A stretch of DNA of 59,158 bases, from NCBI GenBank assembly GCA_030654075.1, contig JAURYB010000022.1, forward strand, positions 1 through 59,158, in the 5' to 3' direction. This DNA is from Bacteroidales bacterium (GTDB lineage Bacteria; Bacteroidota; Bacteroidia; Bacteroidales; UBA4417). How positions within the stretch are numbered: position 1 is the stretch's first letter; each line of letters starts with the position of its first letter. Below are positions 45,448 through 53,891 of this stretch, in pieces. The notes beneath the pieces are model-generated. The model had not been told where the DNA came from and did no database searches. It saw only the letters and a list, made by a program, of their open reading frames with translations. The position numbers and the translations under genes are program-made.

Positions 45448-47025
45448 ATGAAAACAAAAATATTTTTATCAGTCCTTTCATCACTTTTGATATTCCTGTC
45501 AAGCTGTGTGAAAGATGATGTGTACGTTAATGATACAACACCCGTATCCGATATTAAGCTGGTGATAAACGAAGTTGCTTCAAACAACGGGGACCCAAAT
45601 CCTGATTGGATGGAGATATACAATCCCGGAGATGCAGAAGTTGATATCAGCGGATTTGGAGTTTACGATAAACCCGCAGCCATTTATACCATTCCTGCCG
45701 GAACAAAAATTGCCGCTAAAGGATACTTTGTCATTGTATGTGATGTTGCATTAGCAGGATCAGATGCTGTACATTACGCTGCTTTTGGAATATCATCAGG
45801 TGGCGAATCCGTTTTCCTGGTTGACGCAACTACTGCAATTATTGACCAGGTTGATGTGCCGGCAATGCCTTTGGGGATTTCATATGCCAGGATTCCTGAT
45901 GGAGGTGATGTATTTTCAAATGCAAATACAACTCAAGGAGAACCTAACAGCAATACCGATGAACCACCGCTTTTAATCGCGAATTCTATTACAGTTGTTG
46001 ACGATAACAGCGGTTTTGAATATACTGTAACCGCTTCAGATGCCGGCGGAATCCGGGATGTGAAAATTTACACCGAAGCAGGAACAGATATTAAAATCAC
46101 GGAAATGGCTCCTATCGGGGGTGGATTATACACATACAAATTCCCGGTAATAGAAGCTGGCACCACTGTAAAATACTATGTTGTAGCAACTGACGAAACC
46201 GGAAAAAAAACCTATTTCCCTTCAACGGCTCCAGAGACCAATGCAAGTTTTGTTGTAGCCAATGGGTCTCCTGTTTTTGAGTCTGTTGTCCTTTCGAATG
46301 AGAATCCTTCGGATGGTGAAGCTGTTAATTTTACAGTTAAAGCCTATGATAAAACAGGAATTATGGAAGTCAGGTTGTACTATACATTAAATGATGCCCT
46401 TTCCGCAACCAAAGTGATAGTGATACTTACCACAACCGACCATTTAACTTTTACCGGAACAATTCCCGGTCAGCCTGATTTAACAAAAATCAGCTATTAT
46501 TTAAGAGCTGAAGACAATTCTGCTTTAAGGACATATTTCCCTACAGAAACTGTTGTAGATGACGTAGTAACAAGTGCATTCAATCATGATGTTGCAAGTA
46601 CATGGCCATTTATAAATGTAGCACCGTTAGTCCCCCTCAATCAACTGGTAATTAACGAAATACAAGCTTCCGGTTCTCCATGGGATTTTGTTGAACTTTA
46701 CAATTCAACAAATGCTACAATTGATATCAGCGGTTTTAGGATTTATGATTCCGGTGGCCTTGGGGTAGCCTATACGATTCCGGCAGGAACCAGTATTGCT
46801 GCAGGTGGTTTCTACCTTATGGAAACAGGTTCAGGATCACCACAAGGTCAATGGGGAATTTCATCCTCAGCAGAAGATATTACTCTTATTAACACCTCTG
46901 ATGTTATAGTTGATCAACTGCTTAAAATAAACTGGCCGGGAGTGCCTTTGGTTGCTCGCAAAAAAGATGGTCTGCCAAAATGGATAGTTCCATCGGCTGA
47001 ATCAAAAGGCACTGCAAATCCATAA
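45448..47025 (+). CDS. lipoprotein with two lamin-tail domains
   Basis: A 525-residue protein. A lipoprotein signal ends at Cys20 (IFLSSC). Two lamin-tail domains frame the protein: about 38-155 (LVINEVASNNGDPNPDWMEIYNPG) and about 400-520 (LVINEIQASGSPWDFVELYN). Between them lie two Ig-like domains (about 180-275, 280-385). Lamin-tail domains occur in many extracellular bacterial proteins, often fused to nucleases or phosphatases; they are thought to bind surface polymers or ions. No enzymatic domain is seen. It follows the porin by 28 bases. Confidence 0.85.
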   Translation: MKTKIFLSVLSSLLIFLSSCVKDDVYVNDTTPVSDIKLVINEVASNNGDPNPDWMEIYNPGDAEVDISGFGVYDKPAAIYTIPAGTKIAAKGYFVIVCDVALAGSDAVHYAAFGISSGGESVFLVDATTAIIDQVDVPAMPLGISYARIPDGGDVFSNANTTQGEPNSNTDEPPLLIANSITVVDDNSGFEYTVTASDAGGIRDVKIYTEAGTDIKITEMAPIGGGLYTYKFPVIEAGTTVKYYVVATDETGKKTYFPSTAPETNASFVVANGSPVFESVVLSNENPSDGEAVNFTVKAYDKTGIMEVRLYYTLNDALSATKVIVILTTTDHLTFTGTIPGQPDLTKISYYLRAEDNSALRTYFPTETVVDDVVTSAFNHDVASTWPFINVAPLVPLNQLVINEIQASGSPWDFVELYNSTNATIDISGFRIYDSGGLGVAYTIPAGTSIAAGGFYLMETGSGSPQGQWGISSSAEDITLINTSDVIVDQLLKINWPGVPLVARKKDGLPKWIVPSAESKGTANP

Positions 47026-47029
47026 TCTT

Positions 47030-47842
47030 TTGAAAACAATCAGATTGAAATACTCAAAAGCAAAATCGCAAGCGGGTAAAACCAATTGCGGTTTTGCTTC
47101 CATAAAGTTTATTCTTTCAGCATTTTCTATTTTATTACTTACCGCTGCATGTTCGAAACAAAAAAGTGACAATCGGACATTGCTAAGCCCTTTGGAGGTT
47201 TACAGTGTCAATATTCCTGAAACATCGGATTTAAGTTTTGGATCATCAGCCGATATATTATACACTGTAAGCGACCGTACAGCAAAAGTATATAAAATAA
47301 CCACTAAAGGCAGAGTACTTTCGGAGCTTTCATACACGGGTAGCGATCTGGAAGGTGTATGTTACGATGGAAACCAGTTTTTGTATGTTGCCGAAGAACG
47401 CATGCGTAAAATAATCAAACTCGATTTACAGGGAAATCAGGTTGGAGAAAAGGCAATACCCGTTGATATAAATGATGAAAACCAGGGACTTGAGGGGATT
47501 TCGTTCGCCACCTTCAATAAACATTTCTACATACTCAACGAAACGAATCCTGGTTTGCTGATTGAAACTGATGAATACTTAAATGTATTAAAAAGCTACC
47601 CCTTATCGTTTGCCAGTGATTATTCCGGAATATGTGTTGACAATGAAAACCAGCAACTCTGGATAGTGAGCGACGAATCGGAAAGCGTTACCAAATGCAC
47701 CTTAAAAGGCGAATTAATCGAAAGCTATCGCATACCAGTATCTAATCCTGAAGGAATTGCTTTTAATCCCGTCAACAATGATTTATATGTGATAAGCGAT
47801 ACTGAAGCACGACTCTACTTATTTAACATCAACAATCAATAA
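47030..47842 (+). CDS. SdiA-regulated-type beta-propeller lipoprotein (TTG start)
   Basis: A 270-residue protein read from a TTG at 47030, four bases after the previous stop. The choice of TTG is supported by a signal sequence (FILSAFSILLLTAAC, lipidated Cys41) directly following and the absence of an in-frame ATG before the mature domain. Repeated blades (LSFGSSADILYTVSDRTAKVYKITTKG, DLEGVCYDGNQFLYVAEE, YSGICVDNENQQLWIVSDES, PEGIAFNPVNNDLYVISDTE) match the SdiA-regulated (YjiK) propeller, related to esterase-like phytase propellers. Likely periplasmic. Function unknown; possibly binds or hydrolyses a phosphorylated compound. Confidence 0.82.
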   Translation: MKTIRLKYSKAKSQAGKTNCGFASIKFILSAFSILLLTAACSKQKSDNRTLLSPLEVYSVNIPETSDLSFGSSADILYTVSDRTAKVYKITTKGRVLSELSYTGSDLEGVCYDGNQFLYVAEERMRKIIKLDLQGNQVGEKAIPVDINDENQGLEGISFATFNKHFYILNETNPGLLIETDEYLNVLKSYPLSFASDYSGICVDNENQQLWIVSDESESVTKCTLKGELIESYRIPVSNPEGIAFNPVNNDLYVISDTEARLYLFNINNQ

Positions 47843-47853
47843 ATACCAACATC

Positions 47854-48495
47854 ATGGCAAAAGACGAATTACAAATAGGAGAAATATCCAAGCCAAGGTT
47901 TGAGTTCCGCTCGTTCGGACAGAATTTTGAAGCCGCAGCCAAACGCATGGCCCGTTTATCCATGCCAATTCCCGAAAAAGTATGGGAAAGATATTCAGAT
48001 GAAATTTATATTGTTTCACGCACAAATGATATTAACAACACAAAAGTTCGTGACGGGAAAATGGATATTAAAACCTATGTCCAAACCGTTGATGGACTTG
48101 AGCAATGGAATCCGCTGATGAAAGGTGAATTCCCGATCCAGGCTTCGGTATTGAAAAACGAGGTTTTCCCGGCGTTCCAGGTTCAGATGCCGGAACTCAC
48201 CAAAGATGTCTATACATTTGAAGAGTTTATGGATATCATCACTTCACATCCCGACCTGGCAGCCGTAAAAGTTCACAAGCAACGCTTCGGCTATATGGTA
48301 AACAATACCATCTGCGAATTCGGCGAAGTGCTTATAAACGGGGCTAGAGTTATGACAATAAACTCTGAATCGACCGAAGTTGAGGATATTAAAAAGACAG
48401 TCAAAGAGATCGGACTCGAAGGAGTTGAAAACATCAACTATCTGCAAGCGATAAAGCGTGTTATCGGTATGATTAACAAACCTTTGGCAAATTAA
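47854..48495 (+). CDS. divergent CYTH-like (triphosphate tunnel) protein
   Basis: A 213-residue soluble protein. It is not a textbook CYTH domain but shares features: RFEFRSFG near the start, alternating strands DEIYIVSRTNDINNTKVRDGKMDIKTYV and HKQRFGYMVNNTICEFGEVLINGARVMTINSESTEVEDIKKTVKEIG, which correspond to the R-x-R, K and terminal E-x-E strands of the tunnel fold. The ELERKF start is absent. Being directly followed by a canonical CYTH gene strengthens the suggestion. It might be a partner subunit or a substrate-specific paralogue. Confidence in the fold is moderate. Confidence 0.5.
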   Translation: MAKDELQIGEISKPRFEFRSFGQNFEAAAKRMARLSMPIPEKVWERYSDEIYIVSRTNDINNTKVRDGKMDIKTYVQTVDGLEQWNPLMKGEFPIQASVLKNEVFPAFQVQMPELTKDVYTFEEFMDIITSHPDLAAVKVHKQRFGYMVNNTICEFGEVLINGARVMTINSESTEVEDIKKTVKEIGLEGVENINYLQAIKRVIGMINKPLAN

Positions 48496-48523
48496 AATTC
48501 ATTGTATTTAAAAAACAGACAAA

Positions 48524-48994
48524 ATGGCACAAGAAATAGAACGCAAGTTCCTGGTTAAAGGCGATTTTAAACAGGATGTACATAAAGAAACACGGATAAC
48601 GCAAGGTTATTTATGCTCCGTTCCCGAACGGACTGTTCGTGTCAGGATTAAAGGAGACAAAGGATTTATTACCATCAAAGGAATCGGGAATGCATCAGGG
48701 GCAAGCAGGTATGAATGGGAAAAAGAAATACCTGTCAATGAGGTTGAATCACTTTTACAGATTTGCGAGCCCGGGGTAATAGATAAAACCCGTTACCAGG
48801 TAAAATCAGGAATTCATACTTTTGAAGTGGATGAATTTTATGGCGAAAACCAGGGATTAACTGTTGCTGAAGTAGAATTAAGTGCCGAAGCCGAAGAGTT
48901 TGTAAAACCTGAATGGCTTGGCGAAGAAGTTACCGGTGATGTAAAGTATTACAATTCAATGCTTATGAAGCATCCCTATACTAAATGGCAGTAA
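48524..48994 (+). CDS. CYTH domain protein (triphosphate tunnel metalloenzyme)
   Basis: A 156-residue CYTH enzyme with all hallmarks: ExExK-type EIERKF (4-9), VRVRIKGD and FITIKG strands, the EWEKEIP pair, IDKTRYQV and the acidic EVDEFYGEN and VAEVELS strands that line the tunnel. Single-domain bacterial members hydrolyse inorganic triphosphate or nucleoside triphosphates with Mg2+/Mn2+. In this row it could process the products of polyphosphate or keep pyro/triphosphate low. Cytoplasmic. Confidence 0.93.
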   Translation: MAQEIERKFLVKGDFKQDVHKETRITQGYLCSVPERTVRVRIKGDKGFITIKGIGNASGASRYEWEKEIPVNEVESLLQICEPGVIDKTRYQVKSGIHTFEVDEFYGENQGLTVAEVELSAEAEEFVKPEWLGEEVTGDVKYYNSMLMKHPYTKWQ

Positions 48995-49017
48995 TACCAT
49001 AGCCGTAGAGTGATAAC

Positions 49018-49055
49018 ACCTGCCTGAACTGTAGAATATATGGTTCAGGACAGGT
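49018..49055 (+). promoter_or_regulatory. intra-row hairpin between CYTH and DASS genes
   Basis: ACCTGCCTGAAC pairs with GTTCAGGACAGGT (12 bp with one bulged base) around a 13-base loop. No T-run follows, so it is not a classic terminator; an mRNA-stability or attenuation element is possible. The CYTH-DASS spacing (109 bases) is the widest in the row. Confidence 0.55.
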
Positions 49056-49103
49056 CAGTTTCATTTCCCTTTAACGAGATTATAAATTAACAGAATTAGT
49101 AAA

Positions 49104-50726
49104 ATGACAGAGCCCTATAAAAAGATCCCTGAAGATACCGCCTTCGATATTTTGGATATGCATAACTACCGTATCGAAAAGCTTCCGAAGCGAAAAAAAG
49201 GAAATTTCGAAAGATGGCTGACTTATATCGGCCCTCCTTTAGCAATTATTTCTTTCATTTTATTGGGATTTGTTCTGAAATTGTCATTCCTGCAACAGAT
49301 AGATCCAAGCCATCTTACGGAAGAAGCTAAAAAGGTATTTGAAAAAATAGGGCCTGAGGCATTTTCAAGAAGCAACGCCATACTGCTTGGAATCTTTGTA
49401 GCAGGACTCATTCTCTGGATAACAGAATCGCTGCCGAATTATCTTACTTCGCTCATACTCATTGTTACGCTGGTGCTGACCGGTGTTCTGCCTGAGAAAA
49501 AGGCTTATGCTGAACTGGGTAATCCTGTTATGTGGCTCAATATCATGTCGTTTGTATTGGCGAGTATGTTAGTAGCAACCGGGGTCGCAAAACGTTTTGC
49601 CTTATGGTTTATCCTGAAATTCGGTAAAAATGCCGGTACCATTTTTCTAAGTTTCATGCTCATTAACATTGTTTTATCTGCATTTATTTCGGCTACAACT
49701 GCAAAAGCGGCCATACTATTACCCATTTTTATGGTAATTGCAGCCATTTACGGAGCCCGCGGAGGCGATCAGCGAAATAATTTCGGGCGAAGTGTTGTAC
49801 TGCAAAATCTGCTATACATCAACGTTGGCGCCAGCGGATTTTTAACCGGTTCAGGTGCCAATTTGCTGGCTGCAGCTATAATTGGCGGTGCCATCGGAGG
49901 AAATATATTTTTCAGCGACTGGATGATGGCCATGTTCCCGATGATGCTGATCATGATGCTGATTGGCTATTGGCTTGCCATGAGAGTATTCTTTCCGCTT
50001 ACTCCTGCAGAAAGATTGCCACAGATTGAAGGGGGCATTGAAAGACTAAGAAGTGAATACGCCAAACTTGGCAAAGTCAGTTTCCAGGAAAAAAAATCAG
50101 TTGTAATATTTCTTTTAATCCTTGCATTCTGGTCAACAGACAAATTACATGGCATCAGCCCGACCGCAGTCGCTTTTGTTGGAGCCATAATTGCCTTGTT
50201 ACCACGTATTGGTATTATCCAATGGAACGAAGTTGACATACCATGGCACTTGATGTTGTTTTCGGCCGGGGCCTATGCACTGGGTGCCGGATTTGCAGCC
50301 ACTGATCTTCCTTCGATAAGCGTGAACGCCTTTTTCGATCATATCGGAATCGGGAATGATACTCCTTTTTGGGTACTTTATTTATTATTAACCGGAGTAA
50401 TGGTTTTCAGCGCTTTGTTATTTGAATCAAAAACAATGCGGGCCATGATATTTGTTCCCATTGCTATAGGCGTGGCCGGACGGTTTAATTTAAGCATATT
50501 AAGCCTGGCGCTTCCTGTAGCTTTTATGATTGAGCATGTGTATGTTCTTCCGTTCAACAGCAAACCTGCGGCACTATTATACGAAACCGATCATTACAGC
50601 ATAACAGATACGTTTAAGTATGGATTTACCATGATGGTAACAGCCTGGCTCCTGATAATACTTGCCGGTGAAACCTGGTTTAAAGTATTAGGGATTACAC
50701 CAAATGGAGTATTTGGCATTTTCTAG
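49104..50726 (+). CDS. DASS/SLC13-family anion:Na+ symporter
   Basis: A 540-residue membrane protein of the divalent anion:Na+ symporter family, about 11-13 TMs. Signature regions are FISATTAKAAILLPIFMVIAAIYGA (first Na+-site region, normally SNT-like) and YINVGASGFLTGSGANLLAAAII (second). Family members carry dicarboxylates, sulfate or, in yeast Pho87/90/91, phosphate. The phosphate-gene context suggests phosphate or an organic phosphate anion; from sequence alone, dicarboxylates are equally possible. Confidence 0.87.
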   Translation: MTEPYKKIPEDTAFDILDMHNYRIEKLPKRKKGNFERWLTYIGPPLAIISFILLGFVLKLSFLQQIDPSHLTEEAKKVFEKIGPEAFSRSNAILLGIFVAGLILWITESLPNYLTSLILIVTLVLTGVLPEKKAYAELGNPVMWLNIMSFVLASMLVATGVAKRFALWFILKFGKNAGTIFLSFMLINIVLSAFISATTAKAAILLPIFMVIAAIYGARGGDQRNNFGRSVVLQNLLYINVGASGFLTGSGANLLAAAIIGGAIGGNIFFSDWMMAMFPMMLIMMLIGYWLAMRVFFPLTPAERLPQIEGGIERLRSEYAKLGKVSFQEKKSVVIFLLILAFWSTDKLHGISPTAVAFVGAIIALLPRIGIIQWNEVDIPWHLMLFSAGAYALGAGFAATDLPSISVNAFFDHIGIGNDTPFWVLYLLLTGVMVFSALLFESKTMRAMIFVPIAIGVAGRFNLSILSLALPVAFMIEHVYVLPFNSKPAALLYETDHYSITDTFKYGFTMMVTAWLLIILAGETWFKVLGITPNGVFGIF

Positions 50727-50777
50727 CTGGTTTAGCCATTCTTCGAAACTGAGTTTTTCAGTTGGGAAACACAAAAA

Positions 50778-53603
50778 ATGGTTGCGGGAAAAGAAGCTGA
50801 TAACGTTGCTTATCGGACAATTTTAAAATTGCGACATATAATGCTTGTAAAAACATATAACGATATTGTCAATTTCCTGAGTTTTGCTACAAATCTCAGA
50901 AAATTGCGCAGCCGGATAAATCAAAGCATTGATTTACCCGAGATAATAAGTGAATTCCCTAATTCGCATCCCAGGGGATTTATCAAGGAATTCAAGAAAA
51001 GAAGGACAACCATTGTTGAAACCTATTTAAGAATAACCAAATGCCTTGAATCAGCAAACTACAACGAAAGAGTTCATGCGCTAAGCCTGCTTGCGGAACA
51101 CATTATGTATTCGCGTTCGTTAAAAATGCCGTTAAATGCGGCAAGAGTTCAGCTTGCGCTGATGAAAGAAGTTGTTAAGAACCGCGATAACAAACGCGTG
51201 CAACTTGAATTGATGCGCGATTTTACAGTTTCTTCGTACGGGCATCCACGGGCAATCCGGAATTTTCTGAAAAAACTCGATATTATTGAAGTTCCTGAAA
51301 CGGGTGAAGAACTGAAAGATTTGAAAATGGGCTGGGATTTTCATGTTCACGACAGCACTTCGTATGGACGAAAATCGCCTATACAGCTTATCATCGATGC
51401 ATTTATTAAAGGTATTTCCGAGCTAACCATTGCCTATAACAATCTTGATCGGGAAGAAGCGGTAAAAGAAGTTCTTGAAGCAGGCCGCATACTGGGAATT
51501 AAAGTAAATATAGCATTGGAATTCAGTGCATTAACTAACGGAATGCGATTCCATTACATGTATATTCTACCCAATTTCTCGAGTAAAAAAGGGCGGTTCA
51601 AGAAATTTCTGAAACAAAAAACGGATGACTTTAAGGAATTCCTTCATGAGCTTGAAGAAAACGAAAAAAAGCGGGAGAAAAATATCGAACAACTAATTGA
51701 AGACTTTAACAATGAACATCTTCCACTAATCAACGAAGGATATTCTCCTGATTCGATCTACTTCCTTGAGCCTCTTACGATAAATACTGACGAAAATACG
51801 TTAGGCAACAAAATATATTCGCGCCGGCAACTGGGAGAGTTTTTATATCCAAAACTGAAGAAGGTTCTCGAGAAAAGAGCATTACAGATCACCGCGCTTA
51901 AAATCCAGACGGTAAATTCACCTGAGAAGTTCAGTATCCGCGAAATTGAAACCATTCAAAAGCGATTTATCACCATTCGCACCCAATACCGGAACCTGGA
52001 ACCGGAAAATATCAGGATGGAGTATTTTGCCGGAAACGAATCTTTAGTCGCCGAAACTGCGGTAAGCAGTCTTGAGGACATCTACAACCTTGCAAAAAAA
52101 GCCGGTGGAAACATCAAATTTATTCAACCCCTGGAGCATGGGTTACAGGCGGCCATAGATAAAATTCTCGAAAACCACGAAATGCTGTCGTTTACCGAGA
52201 TTTATAATATATATGGGACTATTGATACTAAAGAATCTGATTTTGTGCTTTTTGCGGATTTTATAAAGTTATTGAACGGGGGAAATCAGGTTGAAATAAT
52301 TCGTTTTTTTAATTCCAACAACCTAACATTTAACCAGGAAAAGCTTGACGCTGCACTAACTAATCTTAAACAAAACACACTTATTCCAGCGATAGGAAGT
52401 GACGCGGCAGGCAGGTCTACACTGGCACCAGGAATGGGCTTCATTTTAGAAAGCCGTTTGCCCAAACACCAGAGAAAATATTTTGAAAAACGCCATTATA
52501 CTTTGCCCACTGAAATCTCCGAATTAATTTATAAGCTGGCAAGAATACCCAAGACTCCCCTAAAGAAAAAAGAGAAACCTAAAATTATCTGCCTGGGAAA
52601 ACTCGATGCCGGCAAACAAAACATGTTGGGAGACGAAAAAATCGAAAAACCTATCAGTCCAGTAAGAGCCTGGGAATACCTCAATCCTGCAATCAAAAAC
52701 TCCATATTTATCCTGATAGGTTTTATACCCGCTTATCTTACTGTCGGATACGAGTATGCGTTATTATGGCTTGCTATTACAGGCTCCCGCAATATGTTTG
52801 TTGATGTGATTTCCGGAAACGGATTCAGGCCAAAAGAGTGGCATTCGCAGGATATCAACTGGACCAATTTCGCGCATTCGCTGTTCTGGACAGGCTTTTC
52901 GGTACCTATACTGGGATTTGTTAAAGCCCGTTTCGATATTGTATGGACAGGGCCGCACGAAGGTTTTCAATTCGAAACTGTCAAATTCTTTTTCCTTAAC
53001 ATTTCGAATGGTTTATACCTGGCAACACATAATTATATACGGGGATTTGATAAAGTTACAACGAGAAGTAACTTTTTCCGGAGTATAATAGCATGGCCAT
53101 TTGCCGCTTTATTTTCGCCTTTAGGGAATGCGCTGTTTTTGCCAAGTATTGTTCAAACGAAATTCTGGTCCGATTTTATTGCAGCCATTATTGAAGGTAG
53201 CGCCAAATACAAAAATATTATCCGTGTTAAATACCAGATAATGAATAAATTAATGCCCGACCTAATAAGCGAGGATGAAGAGACTGAAAAGCTTGCGATG
53301 CTCGATATGATCTATTTTATAAACGAAAGCACAAGAGCTAAAACAGCCTTGAGAAAGCAGTTGTCGCAGAAACCTGGTTTATTCACAAGATTCAAAAACT
53401 TTATTTTCAGAAGGAAAAAACAGTTTGTGCCAAATGAAGCCCTGTATGAACTTAGAAAAAAGATAGAACAGCCTGGCAGAGTTGACCAATTGATAAATTA
53501 CATCATTGAGCATTATTATCGCGAACAGAGTCTGTATCTGATTAAGATGGTATCAGAGAACTATTTTAAAATACAAAAATGGCTTGAAGGGATTAACAAA
53601 TAA
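50778..53603 (+). CDS. large protein with degenerate PHP-like domain and membrane domain
   Basis: A 941-residue protein I cannot assign to a named family. Residues 1-180 are helical. Residues about 184-565 read like a PHP-type phosphoesterase barrel: DFHVHD (187-192), a following A-rich helix, Glu248 (IALEFS) and IGSDAAGRS (539-547), but the usual later His residues are missing (GSDAH is GSDAA). Residues about 642-800 form about five TM helices joined by conserved-looking polar turns (RNMFVDVISGNGF, LATHNYIRGFDKV); 800-941 is cytoplasmic and helical. It is the last gene of the row, 51 bases after the DASS permease. It could be a membrane phosphoesterase that lost or changed its metal set, or a regulator. 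Confidence 0.7.
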   Translation: MVAGKEADNVAYRTILKLRHIMLVKTYNDIVNFLSFATNLRKLRSRINQSIDLPEIISEFPNSHPRGFIKEFKKRRTTIVETYLRITKCLESANYNERVHALSLLAEHIMYSRSLKMPLNAARVQLALMKEVVKNRDNKRVQLELMRDFTVSSYGHPRAIRNFLKKLDIIEVPETGEELKDLKMGWDFHVHDSTSYGRKSPIQLIIDAFIKGISELTIAYNNLDREEAVKEVLEAGRILGIKVNIALEFSALTNGMRFHYMYILPNFSSKKGRFKKFLKQKTDDFKEFLHELEENEKKREKNIEQLIEDFNNEHLPLINEGYSPDSIYFLEPLTINTDENTLGNKIYSRRQLGEFLYPKLKKVLEKRALQITALKIQTVNSPEKFSIREIETIQKRFITIRTQYRNLEPENIRMEYFAGNESLVAETAVSSLEDIYNLAKKAGGNIKFIQPLEHGLQAAIDKILENHEMLSFTEIYNIYGTIDTKESDFVLFADFIKLLNGGNQVEIIRFFNSNNLTFNQEKLDAALTNLKQNTLIPAIGSDAAGRSTLAPGMGFILESRLPKHQRKYFEKRHYTLPTEISELIYKLARIPKTPLKKKEKPKIICLGKLDAGKQNMLGDEKIEKPISPVRAWEYLNPAIKNSIFILIGFIPAYLTVGYEYALLWLAITGSRNMFVDVISGNGFRPKEWHSQDINWTNFAHSLFWTGFSVPILGFVKARFDIVWTGPHEGFQFETVKFFFLNISNGLYLATHNYIRGFDKVTTRSNFFRSIIAWPFAALFSPLGNALFLPSIVQTKFWSDFIAAIIEGSAKYKNIIRVKYQIMNKLMPDLISEDEETEKLAMLDMIYFINESTRAKTALRKQLSQKPGLFTRFKNFIFRRKKQFVPNEALYELRKKIEQPGRVDQLINYIIEHYYREQSLYLIKMVSENYFKIQKWLEGINK

Positions 53604-53891
53604 TACATATTTCTTGGTAAACCCAGGGAAGAGTTCAGTACAGGCAGCAATCTTTTCAAACATCGGATCTGTCAGCATCTTAACTTTTATAAAATATCCA
53701 TTGCTCAAGGGTTATAGATTAGGATCATTCCATATGAATCTTCAAGACATACAAATAACTTGTATCTGAGTCGTTTATATTCTGTTTTGTTTCGTTGGTA
53801 CGTTATCAGGAAGGCAGTTTTGATTTTTTATTCATTTAATAAAATAATAGTGCCACCTTAATTGTTATTTTTGGTGTGTGAAAACATTCCT
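53604..53891. other. 288-bp intergenic region
   Basis: AT-rich DNA between the end of the nine-gene row and the next secreted protein. A 61-codon frame starting inside the upstream gene (53584) has no coding character and is not called. No terminator hairpin with T-run is obvious. Confidence 0.4.

Noticed and set aside
53584..53769. 61-codon frame after the PHP-like gene
   Set aside because: Starts inside the upstream gene in another frame and has no homology signal or promoter.
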